Shown: positions 1-8,979 of the stretch, piece after piece
How positions within the stretch are numbered: the stretch's first letter is position 1
Layout: every line of letters starts with the position of its first letter
Source of the DNA: Pontibacter korlensis
GTDB lineage: Bacteria; Bacteroidota; Bacteroidia; Cytophagales; Hymenobacteraceae
DNA length: 64,000 nucleotides
Assembly: GCF_000973725.1 (NCBI RefSeq)
Contig: NZ_CP009621.1
Coordinates: forward strand, 434,001-498,000
Direction of reading: 5' to 3'
The notes under the pieces: model-generated
Told to the model about the DNA's origin: nothing
The model's database searches: none
The model's input: the letters and a program-made list of their open reading frames with translations, nothing else
Translations under genes and position numbers: made by a program

Positions 1-737
1 TTACCTGATTTTGGATCAGATATATAAGTAGCGGTCAGAGCGCCCGGCTTCTGATCTTTGGTGTAAAGTTTCAGCTTAGAAATCTCCTGGTACGGCCTTA
101 CATCACCAAACTTAGTGATAGAGGTGTTGTCCCAGAGAACACCGTAGTTCCTGCTGGATACCATAAAGGGAACCACTGCCACAGAGTTATACTGCGTTAG
201 GTCTACCTGCCAGCCTCTGTAGTTAAGCAGCCCTGCCTGGTGCTGACCTAAACCATACCAGGCTTCATCGCTGCTCGTGTCAAATGTTTTATGCAGGCTG
301 TAGCTTTTCTCATTGTTCAGGAGCTGCACAGGCTTAAAAGTGTCCTCACCACCATAGTTCTCCTTTAGCACCACCTTACCGTTCTTGTCGTAAAAGGTCA
401 CTTCTCCTGTGTTGGCTGCTACTTCTACTTTAAGAGCATCCGTGGTTAACACCAGGTCCTTTCCGTTTTCCTGTATGCGCCACTGCGGTTTGGCTTTTTG
501 CCCATCTACCACCACTAAACTTGGCAGGTCCTCAAACGCACTCTTTGGACTAGACACAACCTGGATAATCTTGTCCGATACAACGCGAAGCTTCACAAAC
601 TGAGGATCCCCGGCTGCCTTTTTCTCCAGTTGAACCAGCACTCCGTCGTCCAGCTTCTTAAAGCTCTTAACAGTAGGGCCGCTGAATGAAGAAAGTGAAG
701 CCAATAAGAGTAGGTAAAACGTATTCCTTATTCTCAT
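1..737 (-). CDS. Glycoside hydrolase family 31 enzyme (alpha-glucosidase/alpha-xylosidase type), N-terminal part, cut by window edge
   Basis: I translated this frame from ATG at 737; it stays open to base 1, so the catalytic barrel lies outside the window. The protein opens with a hydrophobic signal peptide (about residues 1-19) and continues into the beta-rich mutarotase-like N-terminal domain of GH31. The segment EAWYGLGQHQAGLLNYRG is the typical GH31 motif ahead of the barrel. Family members release alpha-linked glucose or xylose from glycans, here probably in the periplasm. The gene lies downstream of and parallel to a hybrid two-component regulator, the usual Bacteroidota arrangement for a substrate-inducible glycosidase. 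The fold is fairly sure; the substrate is unknown. Confidence 0.85.
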   Translation of the reverse strand, partial: MRIRNTFYLLLLASLSSFSGPTVKSFKKLDDGVLVQLEKKAAGDPQFVKLRVVSDKIIQVVSSPKSAFEDLPSLVVVDGQKAKPQWRIQENGKDLVLTTDALKVEVAANTGEVTFYDKNGKVVLKENYGGEDTFKPVQLLNNEKSYSLHKTFDTSSDEAWYGLGQHQAGLLNYRGWQVDLTQYNSVAVVPFMVSSRNYGVLWDNTSITKFGDVRPYQEISKLKLYTKDQKPGALTATYISDPKSG

Positions 738-877
738 ATGTAAATTGTACTGGTTAAAGTTTGATGGAATATTACCTGTGAGCAGTCACTTAAAATCTAT
801 AAGGAAGTAAGTGATTACGCATCTAAGGTAACAGAATGTTAATATCAGGAGGGGTATCAAATGTTTCATAGATGAGA

Positions 878-943
878 ACAACATGTTAACACCCGCTTAT
901 ACTGGCAATAAAAGCACATTTATCCAGCACAACATGTTACACC
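878..943. promoter_or_regulatory. Paired AACATGTT repeats upstream of the GH31 gene, possible regulator sites
   Basis: Two near-identical blocks, ACAACATGTTAACACC (878-893) and ACAACATGTTACACC (929-943), lie 51 bp apart about 140-205 bp upstream of the GH31 start. Each has the palindromic core AACATGTT; a weaker relative (AATGTTA) lies near 836. They sit between the GH31 gene and the hybrid regulator gene, so they are candidate binding sites for its AraC domain. The function is inference. Confidence 0.4.
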
Positions 944-958
944 AGGAAACATACAGGC

Positions 959-1009
959 AAAAAAGGGTGTGCCCATGATCTTGTCAATAGACCATGGGCA
1001 CACCCTTTT
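959..1009 (-). terminator. Intrinsic terminator of the hybrid two-component gene
   Basis: A perfect 17-bp stem (961-977 with 993-1009, core GGGTGTGCCCATG) with a 15-nt loop. On the minus strand it ends in six T. It lies 85 bp past the stop codon of the regulator gene and separates it from the GH31 gene. Confidence 0.85.
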
Positions 1010-1094
1010 ACAAGTACAAAAGTAAATTATAACGGCTACTTAAAATTGCTGGGCATGAAGCACATCAGGCATAAAAGGACTAAATATTTTGTAC

Positions 1095-4000
1095 TTAACT
1101 AATTTCCTCTTCGTACTGCCGCACACTTTCTGCATAAGCCGAAGGCAGCACCTGATACTCCTCCTTAAAATATTTTGTAAAGTATTTCCGGTTATTAAAC
1201 CCAACCTTATAAGCAACTTCCGACACGGTCAGCTGGCTCTTCTCCAGTAGCCGGGCAGCATGCTGCAGCCTTATCTTTCGGATAAACTCCACAGGGGAGG
1301 TTCCGGTGAGTGACACCATCTTTTTATATAGATGAACCCTGCTTATAGCAAGTTCTTTACTCATGTACTCGACTGAGAAGTCTGGGTTTGACAGATTCTC
1401 CTCCACTAGCTTGATGGCTCTTTGTATCAGCTTGTCATCTAACGACACAATCTCTTCCTGACTGGTTTGCACACTTATCTTCTTCTCAAGCGCTTTGTGC
1501 AGCAACTGGTTCTGTGTAACCAGGTTGTTAACCCGCGAAAGCAAGAGCTCGAAGCTGAAAGGCTTCGTAATATAGTCGTTAGCACCAATGTTAAGGCCTC
1601 TAAGCTTTTGCTCCTCTGCAGTATGAGCTGAAAGCAGCAGGAACGGAATATGAGAGGTTCTGGAATCGCCTTTAACCTTTTTGCAGAACTCTAAACCGTC
1701 TAATACCGGCATCATCAGATCGCTGATAATAAGGTCAGGCATGTTTGCCAAGGCTTTCTGCCAACCCTCCTTACCATTTGGAGCCTCCAGCACATCAAAG
1801 TGTACTTCAAGATTATCCTTTAGGTAAGCCAGAAAATCCTCATTGTCTTCTACAAGCAACAGAACCGGCTTTTCTTTAACAGGCTTCTTCAGAACCTTTT
1901 CTTTTACGCTTAACTCTACTTCCTCTAAGCAGGCTACATCCTCTACAGGTACAACACTTTCTGTAACATGCGCTTCCACCACAGCAACTGGTGCTATTTC
2001 TTTCATCGGTATCCGGACAGTAAAGCAGCTACCAATGCCCAATTCGCTTTCCAAGCTAATTTGCCCTCCATGAATTTTAACGAACTCGCTCGTAATGGCT
2101 AACCCGATTCCGCTACCCTGATTTACCAGGCTAGTGGGCAGATCGCTCCTAAAGAAGCGTTCAAAAACCTTCTCCTGTTCGTCTTTGGCAATTCCTATAC
2201 CTGTATCCTGCACCTTCAGCTCAAGCATCTTCATTCCCTCTGCCACAGCTTCAGTTTGCAGCACTTTTACTGTTACATCTACCTTGCCACCTTCATTAGT
2301 AAACTTAAATGCGTTACTCAATAGGTTAAACAGTACTTTCTCCAGCTTATCCATGTCAAACGAAGTATACCACGAATTGGCATCTGCTTGAAAAGACAGG
2401 GAGATGTTTTTTTTCTCGGACAGATCAGAAAAGGACTGCACAGAAGTTTGCAAAAACTTAATCACGTTGCCCTCCGATAGGTGCAGCTGCGCTTCTTCAA
2501 CCTCCAGCTTCCGGAAATCCAGCAACTGGTTTACCAGGTTCAGAAGCCTTTTAGAGTTGCGGTTCATCATCTCGAACTGCTTTAGCTGTTCGGCATCGGA
2601 GGTTGATTTAAGCAGTTTCTCTAACGGAGCCAGTATTAATGCTAGAGGAGTCCTGAACTCGTGACTGATATTTGTAAAGAACCGTATCTTAACTTGATTA
2701 AGCTCCTGCATTTGCTGTACTTCCCGCTTCTCCTGCTCACGCAGAAATTTTCGCCTGTTTCGCCTAAGCTCAAACTCCCGTACAGAGTAAAGCAGGCCAA
2801 GGCTTAGCAGCACATATAACACATAGGCAGTGGTTGTTCTCCAGAACGGCGCCAGTACGGTTAATTTCATACTGATACCTTCCTCACTCCAGACGCCATC
2901 GCTGTTGGAAGCCACAACTCTAAACTCATAATCCCCCGGGTCCAGGTTTGTATAAGTAGCTTGGCGGGTGCCTGGGCTGGTTTCATGCCAGTCTTTGTCA
3001 AATCCCTCCAGCTTATATTTGTACCTGATCCTGTCAGGGTGAATAAAGCTAAGCGCGGCAAAGCCTATCGTCAGCACATCTTCGTCATGCTTCAGCTCGA
3101 TATGAGGCCCCTCTGATAGCGCCTTCGCCAGTACTACACGATCATCCCTCACCTCACCTACCTTCAGGCTTTTATTGAAAAGCTGAAAGTCTGTAAATAT
3201 TAGCTGAGGCTTCGTGTTGTCTTTACCCAAATCTTCAGGGCTAAAGACATTGAACCCGTTTGGCCCTCCAAAAATGAGTTCGCCTTTAGCTGTCTTAAAG
3301 GCCGCATTCTCATTGAAGACTTTACCCTGCAGGCCATCAGTTATATCATAGTTTCGGAAGCTTACCTGCAGCTTACCCGCTGCATCCAGCTGTGGTACTA
3401 CAGTAGAGACTCCGTTCGGCGTGCTCACCCACAAATTGTGCTCATCATCTTCCAGAATGGTAAGAACTATATTGTGCGGCAACCCATCTTTCTGGGTAAA
3501 TAGTCTAAAAGATTTGTCCTTTGGCTGGTACAGGTGCAGCCCTTCTGAGGTGGCTATCCATGTATTTTTACGGCTGTCGGTGTGGATGTACAGGATGTTA
3601 TTACTAGCCAGGGTCTTGCTATCTTTTGGGTTGCTCCGGTAACGCATTGTTTTGCCCGTACGCTTGTCCAGTACGGCTATACCATTATTCCCTCCTACCC
3701 AGATGTTCTTGTTGGCATCCTCGGCAATGGCAGAAATATAGCTTAGCTGACTACCTGCCTCGTTTTCACCTAGCTTATACTGCCGAAATGTGCCACTAAC
3801 TCTATCATACTGGTACAAACCCTGTCCCAGCGTACCTACCCACAGTACACCATCCGAGTCCTCAAAGATCTCCCAGATGTTATCATCTGCCAGACCTTCA
3901 GAATTAGCTCCGTTACCTTTAATCCGGGTAAACTTCTCCCCATCAAACTTACTTAAGCCACCAGTATAGGTACCTATCCACAGGTCTTTATTCCTATCCA

Positions 4001-5288
4001 GCAATAGGCTCACAATAACATCGCTCCCGATACTGTTTGGGTTGTTGGGATCGGACGCATAGCGCGTATACTTGCCGGTTTTACGGTCGAGGTATAACAA
4101 TCCTCCACCATTGGTACCAATCCAAAGATTACCCTTTTCATCCTCTGCAAAGCGGTTTACATCATCATAAGGCAAACTACCGGCAACTGCAGGCTGGTGC
4201 TTGTAATGGTTAAACCGGAACATGTCTTTGTGGTAGATATTCACACCTTTTTTGTAGGTGCCTAGCCAGATGATACCCTCACGGTCTTTGTAAACAGCTT
4301 TCAGGCTATTATCTACCAGCGCATTCTCCTCGACAGAGCTGCTTAGCACATAACTTACCTGCATGGTTGACTTATGGATGATATTAATCCCACCATGATC
4401 GGTAATCACCCACACCTGCCCCGGCTCTGCCTCTACTACGCCACCCACCACATTGGATTTCAGCCTAAGGTCGGGCGTACTCTTATTGAAATTCGATAAA
4501 ATTTTAGAAGCCGTTCTGTAGAGGTAAACGCCGTTATTCCGATTAAAAGTGGAGATCCAGAGGTCGTTGTCGCTATCAATGGTTAAGGTAAAGTTCTCTG
4601 CCGTTTTCTGATGAGCGTCAACCAAGGCATTAACCCGCTCCACCACCTTCAGGCTACTTGCACTTAACTTCTCCAATAAGCCATTCTGGTGCAGCACCCA
4701 ATAGTCTCCTTGCCCGTTCTGCCCCATCACAGAAACAGAATTACTACTTAGGCTGCTATTTATGCCAACAGTGTGGCGAAGCTTTGTTACTTTTCTTGAT
4801 TTGGGACTATACCGCACAAGCCCCTGCCCCGCCTGAATAAACCAGAAGTGTCCTTGTTTGTCCTTAAATATACTCTGTACAGTTCCCTCCTGCAGGCCAT
4901 ACTGCTTTAAGAAGGCAGCAAGGTTACCGGAGGTAAATGTTTCTGTTTTGGGATTGTAGATACTGAGGCCTTTGTAGGTGCTCACCCAAATATAGCCATC
5001 AGGGCCTTCATAGAGGTTCTGTACCTCATTATCGTGAATAGATGTGGAATCTTTAGAGTCGTGCCGGAAAGTCGTTATTTGATACCCGTCATAGCGGTTA
5101 AGCCCACCTTGCGTCCCGATCCACACATAACCTTTACTATCCTTCAGAAAGCAGGTTATCTGGTTATGCGAAAGCCCGCTGTTTATATCCAGCAGGGAAA
5201 ATTTGTAACGATCTGGCAGGGCAGCCCTTGTAGCAACATAAGGCACCAGAAACATTATAGCAGCAAAAAGTATTCTAAGGAGACTCAT
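1095..5288 (-). CDS. Hybrid two-component system sensor/response regulator (HTCS)
   Basis: This 1397-residue protein combines sensor, kinase, receiver and transcription factor. A signal peptide (1-22) is followed by two-component propeller repeats (about 30-730, many GxxxWIGT/GLxxY blades), a Y_Y_Y domain (about 735-800), one membrane segment (about 812-832), a HisKA domain with the phospho-acceptor in FTNISHEFRTPLALIL (near 878), HATPase_c (about 975-1095), a receiver domain starting LLLVEDNEDF with phospho-Asp in DLIISDLMMP (near 1188), and an AraC-type helix-turn-helix at the C-terminus. HTCS proteins sense periplasmic oligosaccharides and switch on nearby carbohydrate genes; the adjacent GH31 gene is the obvious target. 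It is full length with all key motifs present. Confidence 0.95.
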   Translation of the reverse strand: MSLLRILFAAIMFLVPYVATRAALPDRYKFSLLDINSGLSHNQITCFLKDSKGYVWIGTQGGLNRYDGYQITTFRHDSKDSTSIHDNEVQNLYEGPDGYIWVSTYKGLSIYNPKTETFTSGNLAAFLKQYGLQEGTVQSIFKDKQGHFWFIQAGQGLVRYSPKSRKVTKLRHTVGINSSLSSNSVSVMGQNGQGDYWVLHQNGLLEKLSASSLKVVERVNALVDAHQKTAENFTLTIDSDNDLWISTFNRNNGVYLYRTASKILSNFNKSTPDLRLKSNVVGGVVEAEPGQVWVITDHGGINIIHKSTMQVSYVLSSSVEENALVDNSLKAVYKDREGIIWLGTYKKGVNIYHKDMFRFNHYKHQPAVAGSLPYDDVNRFAEDEKGNLWIGTNGGGLLYLDRKTGKYTRYASDPNNPNSIGSDVIVSLLLDRNKDLWIGTYTGGLSKFDGEKFTRIKGNGANSEGLADDNIWEIFEDSDGVLWVGTLGQGLYQYDRVSGTFRQYKLGENEAGSQLSYISAIAEDANKNIWVGGNNGIAVLDKRTGKTMRYRSNPKDSKTLASNNILYIHTDSRKNTWIATSEGLHLYQPKDKSFRLFTQKDGLPHNIVLTILEDDEHNLWVSTPNGVSTVVPQLDAAGKLQVSFRNYDITDGLQGKVFNENAAFKTAKGELIFGGPNGFNVFSPEDLGKDNTKPQLIFTDFQLFNKSLKVGEVRDDRVVLAKALSEGPHIELKHDEDVLTIGFAALSFIHPDRIRYKYKLEGFDKDWHETSPGTRQATYTNLDPGDYEFRVVASNSDGVWSEEGISMKLTVLAPFWRTTTAYVLYVLLSLGLLYSVREFELRRNRRKFLREQEKREVQQMQELNQVKIRFFTNISHEFRTPLALILAPLEKLLKSTSDAEQLKQFEMMNRNSKRLLNLVNQLLDFRKLEVEEAQLHLSEGNVIKFLQTSVQSFSDLSEKKNISLSFQADANSWYTSFDMDKLEKVLFNLLSNAFKFTNEGGKVDVTVKVLQTEAVAEGMKMLELKVQDTGIGIAKDEQEKVFERFFRSDLPTSLVNQGSGIGLAITSEFVKIHGGQISLESELGIGSCFTVRIPMKEIAPVAVVEAHVTESVVPVEDVACLEEVELSVKEKVLKKPVKEKPVLLLVEDNEDFLAYLKDNLEVHFDVLEAPNGKEGWQKALANMPDLIISDLMMPVLDGLEFCKKVKGDSRTSHIPFLLLSAHTAEEQKLRGLNIGANDYITKPFSFELLLSRVNNLVTQNQLLHKALEKKISVQTSQEEIVSLDDKLIQRAIKLVEENLSNPDFSVEYMSKELAISRVHLYKKMVSLTGTSPVEFIRKIRLQHAARLLEKSQLTVSEVAYKVGFNNRKYFTKYFKEEYQVLPSAYAESVRQYEEEIS

Positions 5289-5553
5289 CTTCAGGGCACA
5301 TACAGCACGTCATTCTAAATATAACCCTAAAAAATGAAATATAGAATATCTTTTACCCTAATCTGCAGAAATCACGCGCAGCCCGAGTTTGATTAGCACC
5401 GACACTATGTTAAATGGGTAGTAAAGAACTTAAACCCTCCACTCACATGATGATAATTATAAAGTTAAACTACACATCCAGAGCTATTCATTGAAGCTGT
5501 AATGGTTTTACATTGTATATTAAAACCTTAAACATCCTGCTAATTATAGACTG
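5289..5553. other. Intergenic stretch at the edge of the accessory region
   Basis: AT-rich DNA upstream of the hybrid regulator gene. I see no gene, no clear promoter of the TAnnTTTG type and no repeat of the tRNA-Ser 3' end found at 61.2 kb. The boundary between chromosomal genes and the Rhs region falls somewhere here. Confidence 0.4.
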
Positions 5554-6744
5554 TTACTCCTTTTTCGCCTTCCGCTGTAGATCACTGCCGTAGAGGAAGA
5601 AGCCGATCTTGGTCTGCAGGGGCTGCAGGTAAGGCGTCTCGCCACGCTCGTGCAGCAGGTTATACTGCACCAGCCCGTAGCCCTTGACGCGCTTGTAGAA
5701 GGTGTAGGTCTTGCCAACGCCCACCGACAAGCCCCTCACCCACTCCTGCCCCACCTCCTCGGTTTGCGTGGCTAGGTTCTGGCGCGGGACCGGGGCGTTG
5801 AGATCCTCGTAGTGCGCCCGCACGAAAAAGCCCTTGTACACCTCCACGTCCGTAAAGGCGAAGTAGCCTAGCACTTGATCTGATCCGCTTACATAGGGTT
5901 TCTCTTCCACGCTCACTGATAAGCGGTACTGTGCACCCGCCCCTATCGAGAACTTATCGGTGAAGCGCCAGGCGGCATAGGGCCCCAGGTCCACCGTGAA
6001 GCGCTCCTGCTTGCCAAACTGCCACTGCGTGCCCACCACCACGCGCTCTTGCCAAGGCTTGCCCTTGAGCGGGTTGAGCTTCAAAAAGCCCTTGGGCATG
6101 TCCTTGACGCTCTCCACTTTCTCAAAGCGGCCCTTGTACTTGTCCAGTTCGGCGCGTGCCTTTCGCAGCTCCGCCTCATGGCCGGCGAAGTGGTCACCGG
6201 CCGCCTTCAGCGCGCGTGCCTTGGCCACCCCCTGCAGCTCCTCGGGCTTGGGCAGCCCCTGCGCCTGCGGGAGCTGTGGGTTGGCGGCCGCGCTAGAGGC
6301 CTGCTCCAGGCGCCCGAGCAGTTTCTCGGCCTCCTCCGGCACCAGCCCCCGCGTCAGTTCCTCCTTGGCACTAGCGATCTGCTTTCGCAGCTGCGCCTCC
6401 GTCTCTTTCAGCTCCTGAGGCACCTGCGGGGGGAGCGTGTAGGCCTGCGCCAGACTATCCGCCTTCCGGGCCAGCTCCTTTGGCTCCAGGAGCTGCTGTT
6501 TTAGGCTGTCGAGCGCGGCCTCCAGACGGGCCGTGTCTTGAGCTCCTGCCTGCAGGGAGGCGAGGCTATCCTGCCAAAACTTTATATCCGAGAACAATTG
6601 CTCCCGTGAGGGGATGGTGGTAGGTAGGCTAGGCTTGACGACTTGCTGGGCTATGGACGAAAGAGGGAGTAAAAGAGTTAGGATAAAAAGGGACCTTCCA
6701 CAGGTGATGAAGGCCTGGAGCAGGAAAGGGTAAAGGTGTTTCAT
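5554..6744 (-). CDS. Predicted outer-membrane protein with long coiled coil and beta-rich C-terminal domain
   Basis: I do not recognise a named family. The 396-residue product has a signal peptide (about 1-32, ending SSIAQ), a charged, Ala/Leu/Gln-rich helical region that looks like a coiled coil (about 50-205), and a C-terminal half with alternating aromatic strands (for example ERFTVDLGPYAAWRF, KFSIGAGAQYRLSVS) of the kind seen in outer-membrane beta-barrels. A truncated paralogue lies at 46823-47461. Both copies lie downstream of an Rhs tip/immunity/structured-element unit on the same strand, so it may work with Rhs proteins at the cell surface; that is inference. The gene is distinctly GC-rich. 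Confidence 0.6.
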   Translation of the reverse strand: MKHLYPFLLQAFITCGRSLFILTLLLPLSSIAQQVVKPSLPTTIPSREQLFSDIKFWQDSLASLQAGAQDTARLEAALDSLKQQLLEPKELARKADSLAQAYTLPPQVPQELKETEAQLRKQIASAKEELTRGLVPEEAEKLLGRLEQASSAAANPQLPQAQGLPKPEELQGVAKARALKAAGDHFAGHEAELRKARAELDKYKGRFEKVESVKDMPKGFLKLNPLKGKPWQERVVVGTQWQFGKQERFTVDLGPYAAWRFTDKFSIGAGAQYRLSVSVEEKPYVSGSDQVLGYFAFTDVEVYKGFFVRAHYEDLNAPVPRQNLATQTEEVGQEWVRGLSVGVGKTYTFYKRVKGYGLVQYNLLHERGETPYLQPLQTKIGFFLYGSDLQRKAKKE

Positions 6745-6864
6745 TTGTTTTCAGTTGAATCCGTTGTTGCAGTAGGATACAGCGACCTATCCGCTTAAGC
6801 TTTTAGTGCTTAGCAAGATAAAGAGAATCAAATAGCTTTTCCTCACTTGATGCGCACTTATAAG

Positions 6865-6950
6865 CAAAAAGCCCTCGGTTAATCCCGGGGGTTGGGGGTA
6901 AGATATTCAAGCGCGAAGCCGCTGCGAGCGGAAGTCAAAGCTAGCCAAGG
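6865..6950 (-). repeat. Structured non-coding Rhs-associated element, copy 1 (core with terminator)
   Basis: Core shared with the copies at 15.8, 18.8 and 47.7 kb. On the minus strand it reads through CTTCCGCTCGCAGCGGCTTC and CTTACCCCCAACCCCCGG, then a C-rich/G-rich stem and TTTTTGC, so it ends as an intrinsic terminator. The hairpin here (CCCTCGG / CCCGGGG side) is slightly degraded. It lies about 320 bp downstream of the first immunity gene. Only about 85 bp of the longer element seen at the other sites is preserved. Confidence 0.75.
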
Positions 6951-7006
6951 GGGAGAACACCCGGGAGCCATGACTACAAGCCGTCATGCTTCAAACAGAA
7001 GCAAGA

Positions 7007-7046
7007 CTGTGGCAAAAGAAGGTTATGTAACCTCCTTTTGCCACAG
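7007..7046. other. Long hairpin in the 6745-7266 gene-free stretch
   Basis: An almost perfect inverted repeat (arms CTGTGGCAAAAG and CTTTTGCCACAG, continuing inwards as AGGTTA/TAACCT with one mismatch). There is no T-run on either side, so it is not a classical terminator. The rest of 6745-7266 holds the structured element and no credible gene. Confidence 0.6.
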
Positions 7047-7266
7047 CGAAATCCATAAGATGACATGGATGAACACTCTCTATCACGATAATGGCTCTTA
7101 CTATGGTAGTGGCCATTCCTCTGCAAATGAAAACAAGAATGCCCCCTTCCAGTAGTGGATGTTTTTTATTTATTAACCATACTGTCGCCTACTACAATTT
7201 CTTATTGAGAAATCATTACTAAAGCTGTGCTAAATAATAGTTTAATCCATACGAAAAGAGAGGTAA

Positions 7267-7737
7267 TTATAAATTTAAGTAGTCCAATATCTTGTCAGTT
7301 AAGAAGTCAGAATACTTTTTATTTCTTTTGAATACAAATGAAATAGCCTTGTATGATAGATCGTAAAAAATATACTTTCTTCCATCCTTAAGTTTAAATT
7401 GATAATATGGAGGTGATACGAATGGGTAGATTAAAGGAATAAAGTAGCCTACATTTTGAATTGAATCAAACTCTGAGGAATCAACGATTTTATTACCATA
7501 ATACAAGTTATCGATATGTATCTTTCCTCCTTCTATTGATATGTCAAATGTTCTCGATACAATCCAATTTATCACAAAAGCAATCAAACAGAATAATAGT
7601 AGGATGTATAAGTAATTTTCGTTCTCAGTTACGAAATAAGCCACAGCTACTCCTAAACTGAATACCACAGATATTGAAAGAAAGAAAAGTTGCTTTACCT
7701 TATTGCTTTCACTCAAAATATATTTACTAATCATCAT
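7267..7737 (-). CDS. Candidate immunity protein for orphan Rhs tip 1 (two membrane segments)
   Basis: About 156 residues, with two hydrophobic segments near the N-terminus (about 17-55) and a beta-rich soluble tail. I do not recognise the family. The frame opens further upstream, but the ATG at 7737 (or 7734) overlaps the end of the Rhs tip gene by a few bases, as expected for translational coupling of a toxin tip and its immunity gene, so I prefer that start. Membrane-bound immunity proteins often protect against pore-forming or membrane-acting toxins; this is inference. The region is AT-rich compared with the Rhs core. Confidence 0.6.
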   Translation of the reverse strand: MMISKYILSESNKVKQLFFLSISVVFSLGVAVAYFVTENENYLYILLLFCLIAFVINWIVSRTFDISIEGGKIHIDNLYYGNKIVDSSEFDSIQNVGYFIPLIYPFVSPPYYQFKLKDGRKYIFYDLSYKAISFVFKRNKKYSDFLTDKILDYLNL

Positions 7738-8566
7738 TATTCGTTTTACTTGTAATCTTAATACCAAATCCTATATTGTATCCAAATCCAGCACCAATTG
7801 CAATAGTAGCACCATGGGCAACGCCAACTCTTAAAGTGCTACTTCTTGTTGTTGCGGTTTCCTCTCTCGAAATTTTAGATTCAGCAACGACTCCTGGAAC
7901 TCCTACTGCTGCTCCACCCTCTTTCTTCGTGCTAACAACTTCTCCTGATTTTGAATTAGTAACCGTTTCCTCTTGATAAGAACCTTCTACACCAAGACCA
8001 TATACAGGAACACCAACTTTCCCACCTGAGGTAGTCTTAGAAGTGGAAGTTTTATTTAAACGATAACCCTCGTAATTAACTCCATCTTTATCAATCTCAA
8101 TAGAGAGAGTTGCATGATCTACACTTTCAACATTTATGTCTGCCCCATATCCTTTAATTTCGCCAGCCATTCTTTTACCTACTGTTGTCCCTCCATTTAC
8201 CTCTACATAAGGAGATGTTTCCAAGTTACTAATAAACTCTCTTGTAGACTCCACTGTTGCTCTAACCACTGCTGTTGCAGCCTCTGTTGCTTTCTTTACA
8301 GCATAATTTGTGGCTGTACTAACTAGCTTTCCAATAATGTCATCCCCCCACATGCCATCCGGATCGATAAACCTTATCGGGTTATCAAAGGCATAGTTGT
8401 AAGGGCTCCACCTGCGGCCTTTCTCGCCCAGCGGATCCACCACATGCCACCTGCCGATCTGCGCGTCGTACATCCTAGCGCCGTAGTCCATCCAGTTCAG
8501 GCCAAGCTCCGCCTGCTTCTCCTTGCCGTTGTACTGGAAGAACTGTGCACCTGCATCAGTTTTTCC
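7727..8566 (-). CDS. Orphan Rhs C-terminal tip module 1 (displaced toxin tip with partial Rhs core)
   Basis: The frame is open from an in-frame TAG (8567-8569) and contains only the last part of the Rhs core: [20 protein letters not shown], then [36 protein letters not shown]. The first ATG is at 8491, inside the core. After DPDGMW come about 210 residues of variable tip, Thr/Ser/Val-rich and ending in a glycine-rich segment ([20 protein letters not shown]) that may insert into membranes. There is no upstream Rhs body, no signal peptide and no obvious start, so this is best read as a silent displaced tip available for recombination with a complete rhs gene. The tip activity is not recognised. 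Confidence 0.75.
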   Translation of the reverse strand, partial: GKTDAGAQFFQYNGKEKQAELGLNWMDYGARMYDAQIGRWHVVDPLGEKGRRWSPYNYAFDNPIRFIDPDGMWGDDIIGKLVSTATNYAVKKATEAATAVVRATVESTREFISNLETSPYVEVNGGTTVGKRMAGEIKGYGADINVESVDHATLSIEIDKDGVNYEGYRLNKTSTSKTTSGGKVGVPVYGLGVEGSYQEETVTNSKSGEVVSTKKEGGAAVGVPGVVAESKISREETATTRSSTLRVGVAHGATIAIGAGFGYNIGFGIKITSKTNNDD

Positions 8567-8598
8567 CTATGGTGCAACTTCCATTATAGCACACTTTT
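8542..8598. repeat. 57-bp leader shared by both orphan tips, copy 1
   Basis: Aligns without gaps to 17586-17642 with five mismatches. It starts where homology to complete rhs genes ends (just upstream of the FQYNGKEK codons) and contains the in-frame TAG that closes the orphan reading frame. It marks the junction between the tip module and the recombinase element. Confidence 0.7.
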
Positions 8599-8668
8599 CC
8601 CAAAGAACGTCAGGCCCCTAAAGCCATACTATAAATATAGCACATTTAATATTCATTTGAAAGTAGAC

Positions 8669-8845
8669 CTATATCCCCAAGAATCGGTTAATTTTTCCTG
8701 GCCGTTCCAGTACCTGTAGTTCTAAATTCAGCTGATTTAGATCAAGTAATAGATCTTTGTCGCTTGGATACTTCGTTAGTAAATGTTTAACATAATTAAT
8801 CTCTAGCTGCTTTTCCCTTATTAAATCGTCTTGGCTCATATTCAT
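8669..8845 (-). CDS. Small hypothetical protein, 58 residues
   Basis: ATG at 8845 (a second Met follows two codons later, at 8839 after MN), stop at 8669-8671. The product starts MNMSQDDLIREKQ and is helical and charged, with a Leu-rich second half (DLLLDLNQLNLELQVLE). It lies beyond the terminator of the recombinase operon, between it and the shared leader, so it may belong to the mobile element. It has no recognised domain and could be a chance frame. Confidence 0.4.
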   Translation of the reverse strand: MNMSQDDLIREKQLEINYVKHLLTKYPSDKDLLLDLNQLNLELQVLERPGKINRFLGI

Positions 8846-8900
8846 TATCTGTTTTATACTTTATATCACAGATTCTGGAAAAGTTGGCTCCACAAATAAA

Positions 8901-8934
8901 ATAAAGGCACCCTTCTTTCGAGATATGCCTTTAT
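8901..8934 (-). terminator. Terminator of the recombinase operon
   Basis: Stem ATAAAGGCA (8901-8909) with TGCCTTTAT (8926-8934); on the minus strand it is followed by a T/A-rich run. It lies about 45 bp after the stop of the second recombinase. Confidence 0.6.
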
Positions 8935-8979
8935 CTGCCCCAAAACAACATTTTTAAACTTCCAGCTTTCTAATCATCC

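Noticed and set aside
6049..6504. 140-151-residue plus-strand frames opposite the outer-membrane protein gene
   Set aside because: Complement of a repetitive Ala/Leu/Gln coiled-coil sequence; no start context or domain.
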